A DNA stretch of 64,000 nt from JAVKBW01 sp040222995 (lineage in GTDB: Bacteria > Pseudomonadota > Alphaproteobacteria > UBA8366 > Aestuariispiraceae), in the NCBI GenBank assembly GCA_040222995.1, contig JAVKBW010000039.1, positions 62,001-126,000 on the forward strand. The letters run 5' to 3'. The translations under genes were made by a program, and so were the position numbers. The notes under the pieces were generated by a model, which was not told where the DNA came from, did no database searches, and saw only the letters and a list, made by a program, of their open reading frames with translations. Numbering within the stretch: the first letter of the stretch is position 1; each line of letters begins with the position of its first letter. This document shows positions 49,944-59,193 of the stretch, one piece after another.

Positions 49944-50172
49944 GGCCCCTGCAAAGGGTGATCCTGATCCCGTTTCTGTTCTTCCATCGACATATCGACC
50001 TTCCCATCAGGGCTATTGGGTTTTTGGTCCTACGTCGGCGCCAGGGTCTTTGACGGCCAGGGCGTCGGCTTAGTAATCGAAAATATCGCAAGATTTGGGC
50101 CATAATCGCGAAAATCCGACAGCCAATCCACAATATGCGGCGCAAATGCCCGTTTTTTAACCATAAACCGCG

Positions 50173-51186
50173 TCAGGGCGTGAGGATTTCCGCCTGCGGA
50201 TGGAAGGCGTGAAAAGCGAAAGCAAAATCAACGAAGTAAGGAACATCCTGCCCGTCGCGGGTTGCCGTCACCGTGCCGACGTCGCGCCCGTCGGAAATTT
50301 CCGGCGCGTCCAGGGCGGAATTCTGACCCGGCCGCCAGGTCAGAACCGTGCCGTCGGGCGCCGTGATTCGGCCCTGTTCGCGCAGCAGGTCCATCGACCA
50401 GGCGCGCGCCCGGTCCGACAGGGATACCACCCTGGCCAGCGGCGCAATGCCGTCCGGCACCTCCCCCCGGTACAGGAACGGACGCGGCATCGTGTCATAG
50501 AATTCATACGGGTTTGCGCCATAGGCCCGGAAGCGGCGGTCGGCGGGAACCAGAACTTGTGCATCAGCGGGTGCGCGGTCCCGGAACTCGGCGAAACTTT
50601 CCAGCCGCGCCGGCAGGATGTCCAGGCGCGTGCCCGTCAGTTCACCCACAATCGCTTCGCCAAGGAACTGCTGCCACCAGGTTTCCGTCTGCCGGTCATA
50701 CATCAGAAGATCGGAATTCCTGAGCCGCCCGGTCGTGCCGAAATCCAATGTGCGCCCTACGGCCCGGCGGTCGAAGACGATGACCGCATTGCATAAGGGA
50801 CAGAAGGTGACGGCCACCGGCACGCCGCCGATTTCGTCATTCGCGATTTCGTGCCACATCAACACCTGAAGGGGGTAAGCCTTCCATTCGCCGCCGACCG
50901 TCAGACCGACAACCGGTTCGGTGTCGCTCAAACCCTCCAGTTCTGAAATGCCGACGAATTGGGGGCGGTCGATGGGCGGGATGCCGTCCCGGCGCGGCCC
51001 GCCGGACAGGATATCGGCCAGGTCGATGGATGCGGTTTCGAAATCATTCAGCGGAAATTCTTCGCGCGCATGGGACACACAGAAATCGCCGACCAGTTCC
51101 TGACAGAACTGCGGCAGGATCTGTGCCGCCGCGGGTCGGGCGGCCGGCAGCGCCGCGATCAGCGCGATGAGGAAAAGGCGCCACAT
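50173..51186 (-). CDS. DUF3179 periplasmic protein
   Basis: 337 residues with a signal peptide (MWRLFLIALIAALPAARPAAA). Typical DUF3179 motifs are 'IPPIDRPQFVGISELEGLSDTEPVVGLTVGGEWKAYPLQVLMWHEIANDEIGGVPVAVTFCPLCNAVIVFDR' and 'FGTTGRLRNSDLLMYDRQTETWWQQFLGEAIVGELTG'. The CPLCN loop with its Trp-His-Glu stretch is conserved and might bind metal; no function is established. Stand-alone gene. Confidence 0.92.
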   Translation of the reverse strand: MWRLFLIALIAALPAARPAAAQILPQFCQELVGDFCVSHAREEFPLNDFETASIDLADILSGGPRRDGIPPIDRPQFVGISELEGLSDTEPVVGLTVGGEWKAYPLQVLMWHEIANDEIGGVPVAVTFCPLCNAVIVFDRRAVGRTLDFGTTGRLRNSDLLMYDRQTETWWQQFLGEAIVGELTGTRLDILPARLESFAEFRDRAPADAQVLVPADRRFRAYGANPYEFYDTMPRPFLYRGEVPDGIAPLARVVSLSDRARAWSMDLLREQGRITAPDGTVLTWRPGQNSALDAPEISDGRDVGTVTATRDGQDVPYFVDFAFAFHAFHPQAEILTP

Positions 51187-51238
51187 GGGACGACCATGCC
51201 AGCGCCCAGCGATCCGCCGAAATCAAGCCTGCGTGAGG

Positions 51239-51520
51239 TCACCCGTCCGGCAACACCTTGAATCCCGACACACCGGGCGGGTCTGCATCGGCGATATCCA
51301 TGCCCGTCACCTGTGCCAGGGGCGGGCCGTCGCGGCAGTCGGAAAGCATGCGGTCGACCGCATCGGCCGGGCCGCTGAACAGGGCTTCCACCGACCCGTC
51401 CGGCCGGTTGCGCACCCAGCCGGACAACCCGTGCCCCGCCGCCGTCTTTTCCGTCCAGGCGCGGTACCAGACGCCCTGGACCCGTCCGTTAATCGAAACG
51501 CGGACCGTCTTTTCGGTCAT
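51239..51520 (-). CDS. Acylphosphatase
   Basis: 93 residues from the ATG 10 bases after AGAGGG (nearer ATGs lie too close to it). 'VRVSINGRVQGVWYRAWTEKTAAGHGLSGWVRNRPDGSVEALFSGP' has the catalytic Arg of G-R-V-Q-G-V-x-Y-R and the Asn of WVRN, the two residues needed for hydrolysis of acyl phosphates. Small cytoplasmic enzyme; its metabolic role in bacteria is unclear. Confidence 0.93.
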   Translation of the reverse strand: MTEKTVRVSINGRVQGVWYRAWTEKTAAGHGLSGWVRNRPDGSVEALFSGPADAVDRMLSDCRDGPPLAQVTGMDIADADPPGVSGFKVLPDG

Positions 51521-51666
51521 ATCCGTCATGCCCTCTGAAAACTGCACAAACAGGTGAAAGAAAGAATAGGCATTCGCCGCGTTTTGTGAAACGGTCCCGA
51601 TTGCGGCGCATCGGGGATCTGACGCCGCATTTTTCCAAACATCTCACGAAATCGGAGTGATCGGGC

Positions 51667-52623
51667 ATGAAGGTTGGATTTATCGGGCTTGGCAATGTCG
51701 GCGGCAAACTGGCGGGAAGCCTGCTTCGCAACGGAACGGACCTGATGGTCCGCGACCTGAATGAAGAACTGGTCGCGAAATTCGCCGCCGGCGGGGCATC
51801 GGTCGCAAATTCGCCGAAGGAAATGGCGGAAGCCTGCGATATCGTCATCACCTGCCTGCCGTCGCCCGCCGCCAGTGCCGCCGTGCTGGAAGCCGAAGAC
51901 GGCGTCATCGCCGGTCTGTCCGCCGGCAAGGTCTGGGCGGAAATGAGCACGACCGACGAAGCGGAAGTCAAACGCCTGGGCGCGAAGGTGCTGGCCGCGG
52001 GCGGGGAGCCGATCGATTGCCCCGTTTCCGGTGGCTGCCACCGTGCGGCAACGGGCAACATCGCCATTTTCGCGGGCTGCGAGCGGGCGACCTTCGAACG
52101 CATGCTGCCGTTCCTGACCAAGATGGGTCGGCGCATCCTGCATACCGGACCGCTGGGGTCGGCGTCGATCCTGAAGGTCATCACCAACTATCTGGCGACG
52201 GCGAACCTGATTTCCTGTACCGAGGCGCTGACGGTCGCCAAACAGACCGGCATGGACCTGAATGTCGCGTTCGAGGCGATCAAGATTTCGTCCGGCAACT
52301 CCTTCGTCCATGAGACGGAAAGCCAGGTCATCCTGAACGGCAGCCGCGACATCAGTTTCACCATGGATCTGGTGCTGAAGGATATCGGCCTGTTCCAGAC
52401 ATTCGCCGACCGGGCGGGCGTGCCGGTGGAGCTGAACCCGAAAATGATCGAGATTTTCGAAGATGGTCAGCGCCGCTATGGCCCGCGCGAATGGTCCCCC
52501 AACATCATCCGGCGGCTGGAAGATGCCTGCGGCGTCGAAGTCCTGGCCCCCGGATTCCCGCCGGAAATCCTGGATGACGAGCCGGAGGAGCCGGGCTACG
52601 AAGTCGTCCCGAACAGAGGATGA
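51667..52623 (+). CDS. 3-hydroxyisobutyrate-dehydrogenase family NAD(P)-dependent oxidoreductase
   Basis: 318 residues. Rossmann fold 'MKVGFIGLGNVGGKLAGSLLRNGTDL' at the start, 'VITCLPSPAASAAVL', 'MSTTDEAEVKRLGAK', and the substrate loop 'PIDCPVSGGCHRAATGNIAIFAGC' (in HIBADH: DAPVSGG). Conserved 'KVITNYLATANL' supplies the catalytic Lys. It oxidises a beta-hydroxyacid. The extended C-terminus has 'EWSPNIIRRLEDACGVEVLAPGFPPEI'. It is directly followed (3 bp) by an adenylate-forming enzyme, so a shared acid-activating and oxidising pathway is likely. GGAGTGAT precedes it. Confidence 0.9.
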   Translation: MKVGFIGLGNVGGKLAGSLLRNGTDLMVRDLNEELVAKFAAGGASVANSPKEMAEACDIVITCLPSPAASAAVLEAEDGVIAGLSAGKVWAEMSTTDEAEVKRLGAKVLAAGGEPIDCPVSGGCHRAATGNIAIFAGCERATFERMLPFLTKMGRRILHTGPLGSASILKVITNYLATANLISCTEALTVAKQTGMDLNVAFEAIKISSGNSFVHETESQVILNGSRDISFTMDLVLKDIGLFQTFADRAGVPVELNPKMIEIFEDGQRRYGPREWSPNIIRRLEDACGVEVLAPGFPPEILDDEPEEPGYEVVPNRG

Positions 52624-52626
52624 GGT

Positions 52627-54054
52627 TTGACGCTGCGATCCAACACTGACGTCCTGGGCGGCATCGCCGCCGAACGGCCCGATGCCGTCGCCCTGTGGGA
52701 CCAGGGGGTTGAAACGCGGTTTGCCGACCTGACCCGCAATGCGGCAAAGGCGGCCCGGGCGCTGGCGGACCAGGGTCTGGCAAAGGGCGATACGGTTCTG
52801 GTTGGCTGGGACAGCCTGACCCGACATGTAACCCTTCTGCTGGCGCTGGAAGGGCTGGGCGTAACGGCCGCCAGCTTTGACGGGCCGCTGGACCGGTCGG
52901 GCTATCATGCCCTGTTCGATGAGGCATCGCGCGTGCTCACCCCGCGGGAAGACGCATCGACGTCGATACCTGCGACGGTGACCGACGATGCCTGGTGGAC
53001 GGATGTCCTGTCGGGGCCGGATGCCGGCATACCGGGCCAGCCCCTGGCCCCCGAGGACGGGTTCCGGATCGTGCGCACGTCGGGGACGACCGGTCAGGCG
53101 AACCTGATGCGCGCCAGCCGGTCCGCCGCCTATGCCCGGATCGACGCCCTGCACCGGGAATACGGATATACGTCGTCATCGCGATTCATGACGGCCATGC
53201 CCTTTTCCTTTCAGGCGGTCGACCACAATGCGTTCGCCTGCCTGCGGTGTGGCGGGACCGTGATATTCGAAACACGGGTGCCGTTCGTGGACGCGTTGAT
53301 CGACACGAAACCAACGCATGCGGCACTGCTGCCGATGGAAGTTCAGAACCTGGACCGGCCGTCCTGCCGCCCGATTAACGGCGACCCGCTGACCCTGCTT
53401 GTCTATGGCGGGGCCCTGTCGGATGCGATGCTGACACGCCTGCAGGGCCGCCACCCCGCCGTCACGTTTGCCGCGACCTATGCCACGAACGAGGTGGGGA
53501 CGGTCGCGCGCCGCGTCACGGAAGGGGTCTATCGGGTGATCGAAGACGCCGAAGTCCAGGTCACGGACGATCAGGACCACCCCCTGCCCGCAGGCACCGA
53601 AGGCCACATCCGGGTTCGGCGGCTGGGAATGTATGACGGCTATATCGGCGACCCGGAACGGTCCGCCCTGCGGTTCCGGGACGGCTGGTTCTATCCGGGC
53701 GACATCGGGTCGATGACCGAAGACGGCCTGTTGCGGGTCATCGGGCGGGCCGACGATATTCTGAACATCCGCGGCCTGAAACTGCCCGCCACCCGAATGG
53801 AGACGGAAATTCAGCGGATCGACGGCATTGCCGACGCGGCGCTGGTCGATTCCCCGAACACGGGCGGCCTGTGCCTGATCGTCAGTCTGGCGCCCGGCGC
53901 GGCGCTTGAGGGGATCGTGCCGAAGGTACGGGAAATCCTGCCGCGGGAAGCCGGTGAAATCCAGTTACTGACGACGGCGTCCATCCCCCGGACCAATAGC
54001 GGCAAGGTGCGGCGCAATGCGCTGCGGGCATCGCTGAAACAGTCTGCTGGATAG
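52627..54054 (+). CDS. Adenylate-forming enzyme (acyl-CoA ligase family)
   Basis: 475 residues from a TTG start after GAGGATGAGG. The core motif 'FRIVRTSGTTGQANLM' (A3), 'YATNEVGTVARR', 'WFYPGDIGSMTEDGLLRVIGRADDILNIRGLKLPA' (A7-A8) and 'IPRTNSGKVRRNALRA' (A10, with Lys) are those of AMP-binding enzymes. The protein is shorter than long-chain acyl-CoA ligases; CoA, ACP or amide partner unknown. Coupled with the dehydrogenase upstream. Confidence 0.88.
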   Translation: MTLRSNTDVLGGIAAERPDAVALWDQGVETRFADLTRNAAKAARALADQGLAKGDTVLVGWDSLTRHVTLLLALEGLGVTAASFDGPLDRSGYHALFDEASRVLTPREDASTSIPATVTDDAWWTDVLSGPDAGIPGQPLAPEDGFRIVRTSGTTGQANLMRASRSAAYARIDALHREYGYTSSSRFMTAMPFSFQAVDHNAFACLRCGGTVIFETRVPFVDALIDTKPTHAALLPMEVQNLDRPSCRPINGDPLTLLVYGGALSDAMLTRLQGRHPAVTFAATYATNEVGTVARRVTEGVYRVIEDAEVQVTDDQDHPLPAGTEGHIRVRRLGMYDGYIGDPERSALRFRDGWFYPGDIGSMTEDGLLRVIGRADDILNIRGLKLPATRMETEIQRIDGIADAALVDSPNTGGLCLIVSLAPGAALEGIVPKVREILPREAGEIQLLTTASIPRTNSGKVRRNALRASLKQSAG

Positions 54055-54064
54055 GTACCCCGGC

Positions 54065-56074
54065 CTATTCGAACTCCAGGATCGGCTGGTCGACCGCCAG
54101 ACTGTCGCCTTCGGCCGCATGGGCGGCCTTGACGGTTCCGCCGCTGACGGCACGCAGGATGTTTTCCATTTTCATCGCTTCCACGACTGCCAGTTCCTGG
54201 CCCGCCTCGACCGTGTCGCCCACACCGACCGACAGGCGCACCAGAAGGCCCGGCATCGGCGACAGCAGGAATTTCGACATGTCCGGCGGCGGCTTGTAGG
54301 GCATCAGCCGGCGCAGCGGGGCGTGGCGCGCCTCCAGCACCAGACAGCGGATGCGTGCGCCATCGTGGCTCAACACGAAACCCGCACCGTCGCGGTCGCA
54401 CTGGAAGGTTCGTTCGGTATCGTCCACCGTCGCGCGGATGATGGGCATGCCGGGCTTCCAGCCCGTTTCGACGAAGATCTTGCGCCCGCCGACCGTCAGG
54501 CGATCACCGTCCGCACCGCGTTCCATATGTATGGTCAGCTCGCTCAGATCCTTGTCCCCCATGAAGACGCAATAGTCCGTCGGCAGATCCGGGGCGCGGT
54601 TTTCCTCTTGCCCTGTAATGCGGCGTTCACGCTGTTCGATCCGGTCCTGTACCACCGCCGCCAGCGCCGAGAACAGCGCGGGGTCTACCGGTTTCAGATG
54701 TTCTTCGGTCAGGCCGTCCGGATATTCTTCGGCAATGAAATTCGTCGTGATGCGCCCTTCGGCAAAACGCGGATGCTTCGCCAGATGCGCCAGGAACGGC
54801 ATGTTGTGGCTTAACCCCCGCACCAGATACCCGTCGATCGCACGGCGCAGTTCCGCAATTGCCGTTTCCCGGTTTTCTCCGCCAACGATCAGTTTCGAAA
54901 TCATCGGGTCGTAGAACATGGAAATTTCCGCGCCTTCGTAACACCCGCTGTCGACACGCACCCGGCCTTCGTCCGCCGCCGGTTCGATATAGCGCGACAG
55001 CCGCCCGGTGGACGGCAGGAACCCGCGTTCGGCGTCTTCGGCATAAAGGCGCGCTTCGATCGCCCAGCCGGAAAGCTTCACATCCTTTTGCGTGAAAGGC
55101 AGCTTTTCACCGTTCGCGACCCGGATCATGAGTTCGACCAGATCGTAGCCCGTGACCAGTTCGGTGACGGGGTGTTCGACCTGAAGCCGGGTATTCATTT
55201 CCAGAAAATAGAAATTGCGGTTCTTGTCGACGATGAATTCGACCGTGCCCGCGGTCAGGTAGTCCACCTGTTTCGCCAGCGCGACCGCCTGTTCGCCCAT
55301 GGCCTTGCGGGTTTCCTCGTTCAGGAAGGGGGACGGCGCCTCTTCGATCACCTTCTGGTGGCGGCGCTGGATCGAACATTCCCGTTCACCCAGATAGACG
55401 CAGTTGCCATGCACGTCTGCCATGACCTGGATTTCGATATGGCGCGGTTCTTCGATGAATTTTTCGATGAAGACCCGGTCGTCGCCAAAGCTGTTCCGAC
55501 CTTCGTTCATCGCGGACACAAGGCCGGTGCGGGCCTCCGCATCGTTCCAGGCAAGCCGCATGCCCTTGCCGCCGCCCCCGGCGGACGCCTTCAGCATCAC
55601 CGGATAGCCGATTTCGTTTGAAATGCGCACCGCCTCTTCCGGGTCGCTTACCGCCTCCAGATGGCCGGGGACGGTGTTGACGCCGGCCGCCAGCGCGATC
55701 TTCTTCGATTCGATCTTGTCGCCCATGGCTTCGATCGCGCCCGGCGGCGGGCCGATGAAGGCAATGCCTTCCTTTTTCAGGCGTTCGGCAAAGGCCTTGT
55801 TCTCGGACAGGAACCCGTAGCCCGGATGCACCGCTTCGGCGCCGGTCTGTTTGCAGGCCGCGATGATGTTGTCGATCACCAGATAGCTTTGGTTGGACGC
55901 GGCCGGTCCGACGGCCACCGCCTCCCCGCCCAGGTTCAGCGCGGTGCGCACATGCAGGGCTTCGGCATCCGCCTCGGAAAAGACGGCGACGGGCGCAATC
56001 CCCATCTTGTGCGCCGTGCGCATGACACGGCAGGCGATTTCCCCACGGTTGGCGATCAGGATTTTTTTGAACAT
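54065..56074 (-). CDS. pccA: Propionyl-/acyl-CoA carboxylase alpha subunit (biotin carboxylase and BCCP)
   Basis: 669 residues started at MFKKILIANRGEIAC. Biotin carboxylase domain with ATP-grasp motif 'MLKASAGGGGKGMRLAW', 'ECSIQRRHQKVIEEAPSP' and 'FLEMNTRLQVEHPVTE'; a BT-type linker; and the C-terminal biotin domain with 'VVEAMKMENIL', where Lys carries biotin. It works with the beta subunit at 56649 to carboxylate propionyl-CoA to methylmalonyl-CoA. Unlike most operons, a PAS_5 gene on the other strand separates the two. RBS AGGATGAA precedes the ATG. Confidence 0.95.
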   Translation of the reverse strand: MFKKILIANRGEIACRVMRTAHKMGIAPVAVFSEADAEALHVRTALNLGGEAVAVGPAASNQSYLVIDNIIAACKQTGAEAVHPGYGFLSENKAFAERLKKEGIAFIGPPPGAIEAMGDKIESKKIALAAGVNTVPGHLEAVSDPEEAVRISNEIGYPVMLKASAGGGGKGMRLAWNDAEARTGLVSAMNEGRNSFGDDRVFIEKFIEEPRHIEIQVMADVHGNCVYLGERECSIQRRHQKVIEEAPSPFLNEETRKAMGEQAVALAKQVDYLTAGTVEFIVDKNRNFYFLEMNTRLQVEHPVTELVTGYDLVELMIRVANGEKLPFTQKDVKLSGWAIEARLYAEDAERGFLPSTGRLSRYIEPAADEGRVRVDSGCYEGAEISMFYDPMISKLIVGGENRETAIAELRRAIDGYLVRGLSHNMPFLAHLAKHPRFAEGRITTNFIAEEYPDGLTEEHLKPVDPALFSALAAVVQDRIEQRERRITGQEENRAPDLPTDYCVFMGDKDLSELTIHMERGADGDRLTVGGRKIFVETGWKPGMPIIRATVDDTERTFQCDRDGAGFVLSHDGARIRCLVLEARHAPLRRLMPYKPPPDMSKFLLSPMPGLLVRLSVGVGDTVEAGQELAVVEAMKMENILRAVSGGTVKAAHAAEGDSLAVDQPILEFE

Positions 56075-56133
56075 CGTGATTTTCATCCTGCAGGATTGTA
56101 TAGTTGGTCCCGGAGGATCCGGGAAAGGGGCAT

Positions 56134-56607
56134 ATGACGAACGTTCGCGCGTTGAATTTCCGTTCCGATATGAACGCCGCAGCATATGAATACTGGTGCG
56201 GGCTGACCGACGGTGATCGCCTTCCGGGGCGACGTCATATCGATCCGTCGGACATGCTTCCCTTTTTGCCGTATGTCATGCTGATGGACGTCATTCGGGA
56301 ACCCGAACTTGACTTTCGCTACCGTCTGATCGGCACCAAACATCAAAGTTTCTGGCTCAAGAATCTGACCGGCGTCTGTATCCGCGCAACGAAACAGCAA
56401 GGACCGGGAAGCACGATCTGGAAAGGCCTGGAACGAACGGCGACGACCGCGATGCCGATGAGCACCCGCGCGCCCTATGTCGGCACGAAAAAGGAAATCT
56501 ACGAGATCGAAGATATCCTGATGCCGCTTGCCGAAGACGGCCGCACGGTCGACATGATTTTCGTTTGCTGCGACTACCTGACCAAGCCCGTCTATATCAA
56601 ACGGTAG
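56134..56607 (+). CDS. PAS_5-type sensory protein
   Basis: 157 residues from the ATG after GGGAAAGGGG. 'AAYEYWCGLTDGDRLPGRRHIDPSDMLPFLPYVMLMDVIREPELDFRYRLIGTKHQ' is the diagnostic PAS_5 core (YW, R-x-IDP, LP-x-x-x-LMDV, YRLxGT). It is inverted between pccB and pccA, whose minus-strand transcript would be antisense to it. No output domain. Ligand unknown; propionyl-CoA or a metabolite is only a guess from position. Confidence 0.82.
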   Translation: MTNVRALNFRSDMNAAAYEYWCGLTDGDRLPGRRHIDPSDMLPFLPYVMLMDVIREPELDFRYRLIGTKHQSFWLKNLTGVCIRATKQQGPGSTIWKGLERTATTAMPMSTRAPYVGTKKEIYEIEDILMPLAEDGRTVDMIFVCCDYLTKPVYIKR

Positions 56608-56648
56608 GTTCCGCGGCGCGCGCATCTTCCGCCCCCTGACCGCCGACA

Positions 56649-58181
56649 TCACAGCGGGATGTTCCCGTGCTTCTTCCACGGGTTTTCAAGCTGTTTCGTG
56701 CGCAGCATCGACAGCGCGCCGCAGACCCGCCGACGCGTATTGTGGGGCATGATGACGTCGTCGATGAACCCCTGCCGCCCGGCAACGAACGGGTTCGCGA
56801 ACTTGTCGCGATATTCGGCTTCGCGTTCCGCCAGCTTGTCCGGGTCGTCCTTGTCCGCGCGGAAGATGATTTCCACCGCCCCCTTCGGGCCCATCACGGC
56901 GATTTCCGCCGACGGCCAGGCGTAGTTCACGTCGCCGCGCAGATGTTTTGACGCCATGACGTCATAGGCCCCGCCATAGGCCTTGCGGGTAATGACCGTC
57001 ACTTTCGGCACCGTCGCTTCGGCGTACGCATAAAGAAGCTTCGCGCCGTGCTTGATGATGCCGCCATATTCCTGTGCCGTGCCGGGCAGGAAGCCGGGGA
57101 CGTCGACCAGCGTGACGATGGGAATGTTGAAGGCGTCGCAGAAGCGCACGAAACGCCCCGCTTTGATGGAACTGGCTATGTCCAGGCAGCCCGCAAGCAC
57201 CATGGGCTGGTTCGCGACGATGCCGACCGGGTGGCCTTCCATGCGCGCGAAACCGGTGACGATGTTCGCCGCGTTGTTCGGCTGGGTTTCGAAGAACTCG
57301 CCCTCGTCCGCGATCTTTTCGATCAGTTCCTTGATGTCGTAGGGCTTGTTCGGGTTGGGCGGAACCAACGTGTCCAGCGACATGTCCGGACGGTCCGCCG
57401 GGTCGTCCGTCGGACGGTGGGGCGGCTTTTCCCGGTTGTTCAACGGCAGATAGCCCAGGAAACGGCGAAGCTGCATCAGGGCTTCCACGTCGTTTTCAAA
57501 GGCCAGGTCGGCAACGCCGGATTTTGACGTATGGGTGGATGCGCCGCCCAGTTCTTCGGCCGTCACGGTTTCGTTCGTCACCGTTTTCACCACTTCGGGA
57601 CCGGTCACGAACATGTAGGACGAATCCTGAACCATGAAGATGAAGTCCGTCATGGCCGGGGAATAGACGGCGCCGCCCGCGCACGGGCCCATGATCATGG
57701 AAATCTGCGGCACGACACCGGACGCCATGACGTTGCGCTGAAAGACATCGGCATACCCGGCCAGGGACGCGACCCCTTCCTGGATGCGCGCACCGCCGCT
57801 GTCGTTCAGGCCGATCACGGGGACACCGACCTTCATCGCCTGGTCCATGATCTTGCAGATCTTGCGGGCGTGCGCCGCGGACAGGGAGCCGCCGAAGACG
57901 GTGAAATCCTGGGAAAAGACGAAGACGCGCCGGCCGTTGACCAGACCGTGGCCGGTTACGACCCCGTCGCCGGGGACTTTCGTGTCCTGCATGCCGAAGT
58001 CGGTACAGTCATGTTCGACGAACATGTCCCATTCTTCGAAGGACCCTTCGTCCAGCAGCAGCGCGATGCGTTCGCGCGCGGTCAGCTTGCCCTTGGCGTG
58101 CTGCGCGTCGACGCGTTTTTCCCCGCCGCCACCGCGTGCGCCGTCGCGCATTTCTTCCAGGCGCTGAACGATATCTTGCAT
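56649..58181 (-). CDS. pccB: Propionyl-/acyl-CoA carboxylase beta subunit
   Basis: 510 residues from MQDIVQRLEEMRDGARGGGG, placed by GGGGGAAG. Carboxyltransferase motifs: 'KLTARERIALLLDEGSFEEWDMFVEHDCTDFG', 'GDGVVTGHGLVNGRRVFVFSQDFTVFGGSLSAAHARKI', 'GGARIQEGVASLAGY', 'MGPCAGGAVYSPAMTDF', 'FLPGTAQEYGGIIKHGAK' and 'TRKAYGGAYDVM'. These specify a propionyl-CoA type enzyme. First gene of the pcc pair. Confidence 0.95.
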   Translation of the reverse strand: MQDIVQRLEEMRDGARGGGGEKRVDAQHAKGKLTARERIALLLDEGSFEEWDMFVEHDCTDFGMQDTKVPGDGVVTGHGLVNGRRVFVFSQDFTVFGGSLSAAHARKICKIMDQAMKVGVPVIGLNDSGGARIQEGVASLAGYADVFQRNVMASGVVPQISMIMGPCAGGAVYSPAMTDFIFMVQDSSYMFVTGPEVVKTVTNETVTAEELGGASTHTSKSGVADLAFENDVEALMQLRRFLGYLPLNNREKPPHRPTDDPADRPDMSLDTLVPPNPNKPYDIKELIEKIADEGEFFETQPNNAANIVTGFARMEGHPVGIVANQPMVLAGCLDIASSIKAGRFVRFCDAFNIPIVTLVDVPGFLPGTAQEYGGIIKHGAKLLYAYAEATVPKVTVITRKAYGGAYDVMASKHLRGDVNYAWPSAEIAVMGPKGAVEIIFRADKDDPDKLAEREAEYRDKFANPFVAGRQGFIDDVIMPHNTRRRVCGALSMLRTKQLENPWKKHGNIPL

Positions 58182-58368
58182 ATCTTCCCCCCGCTGAATT
58201 CCTGTTTCTTTTCTTTTACTAACAGCCCGCCGGATAGGCCAGTGCCGGATGGACGCCGCGTTGTCGCAGGCCAGATGACCACAGGTCACGAATTCCGAAA
58301 AGCCGGTTCATGCCCCGATTTACCGGCCTCTTGCAAGGGGTCGGGCGGCGGGTCTGTGCCTGACGCGG

Positions 58369-58758
58369 TCAGTCTTCGAACAACCGCTGCAGCATCGGGC
58401 AGTGCGCCTGGCCGCCGGCACAATTGGCCAGCAGTTCGCACAGGGCCATTTCAAGCTGTTGCAGGTCCGCGATTTTCGCCCGAACGTCATCGAGATGGGT
58501 CTTCCCGACGCGGCTTGCGTCGTCACAGTTTCTCGTGCTGGCCGACGACAGGGACAGCAGCACCCTCACCTGGTCAATGGAGAAGCCGAGGTCACGGCAC
58601 CGGCGCACGAACCTGAGACGGGTTATGGCGGCCGCATCATACAGCCGCCTGCCGTTCGCGGCCCTTTTCGCGGCCGGAACGATCCCCTCGCGTTCATAAT
58701 ACCGGATGGCCTCGATCCCGACGCCGCTTCGCTTGGCCGCCATTCCAACTGGAACCAT
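58369..58758 (-). CDS. merR: MerR-family mercury-responsive regulator
   Basis: 129 residues. N-terminal MerR helix-turn-helix ('GMAAKRSGVGIEAIRYYEREGIVP' and 'GRRLYDAAAITRLRFVRRCRDLGF'), a long dimer helix, then Cys78, Cys107, Cys113 and Cys120. Cys78 and Cys113 keep the 35-residue spacing of MerR Cys82 and Cys117, and the last Cys is close to Cys126, so Hg(II) binding is likely. It diverges from merT with a MerR palindrome between. AGGGGAAAT precedes the start. Confidence 0.85.
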   Translation of the reverse strand: MVPVGMAAKRSGVGIEAIRYYEREGIVPAAKRAANGRRLYDAAAITRLRFVRRCRDLGFSIDQVRVLLSLSSASTRNCDDASRVGKTHLDDVRAKIADLQQLEMALCELLANCAGGQAHCPMLQRLFED

Positions 58759-58769
58759 CGAATTTCCCC

Positions 58770-58800
58770 TTGATCCTGTAGTTACTACAGGATGCATGAT
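58770..58800 (+). promoter_or_regulatory. mer promoter-operator with 19-bp spacer
   Basis: TTGATC (58770-58775) and CATGAT (58795-58800) are separated by 19 bp, the overlong spacer used by MerR activators. Inside and around it is a perfect palindrome, ATCCTGTAGT-T-ACTACAGGAT (58773-58793). Transcription would begin near 58807, which is the merT ATG, so the mRNA is probably leaderless or nearly so. Confidence 0.75.
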
Positions 58801-58806
58801 CCTGTT

Positions 58807-59193
58807 ATGACCGCAAATCACGTTGAAGACAGCCGCCCCTGGTCGTTTGCCGCCCGGACCGTCGCGCTGGCCGGGGCGGCTCTGACCGCCCTTCTGTCGG
58901 CTTCATGCTGCATCATTCCGATCGGGCTGACGATTGTCGGCCTGGGTGGCGCCTGGCTGTCCTTTCTAGGACCATTTGCAACGCACCGTGAATTGATCTT
59001 GCTCGTCACGACCGCTGTCGTCGGCCTGCTCTGGCTGCGGATGTTCCGGAGGGTGAAGCACAGGCCGTCTGCTCACCTGTTTTCGCCGGGCACAATCATT
59101 GCGACCCTGGCCGTCGCGATCGCATGGTCCGCGCCGCTTTGGGAAGCCCAGGTGACGGGCGCGCTACTGGATATATGGGCAAATCAACGATGA
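58807..59193 (+). CDS. merT: MerT-type mercuric ion transporter
   Basis: 128 residues, three membrane segments. The first carries the Cys34-Cys35 pair in 'LLSASCCIIPIGLTIVGLGGAWLSFLG', the diagnostic MerT motif. The cytoplasmic loop, where classic MerT has a second Cys pair, is 'FRRVKHRPSAHLF' with none, so Hg(II) must be passed on differently. No merP is adjacent. Starting ATG coincides with the predicted transcription start. The merF ATG overlaps its stop. Confidence 0.88.
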   Translation: MTANHVEDSRPWSFAARTVALAGAALTALLSASCCIIPIGLTIVGLGGAWLSFLGPFATHRELILLVTTAVVGLLWLRMFRRVKHRPSAHLFSPGTIIATLAVAIAWSAPLWEAQVTGALLDIWANQR

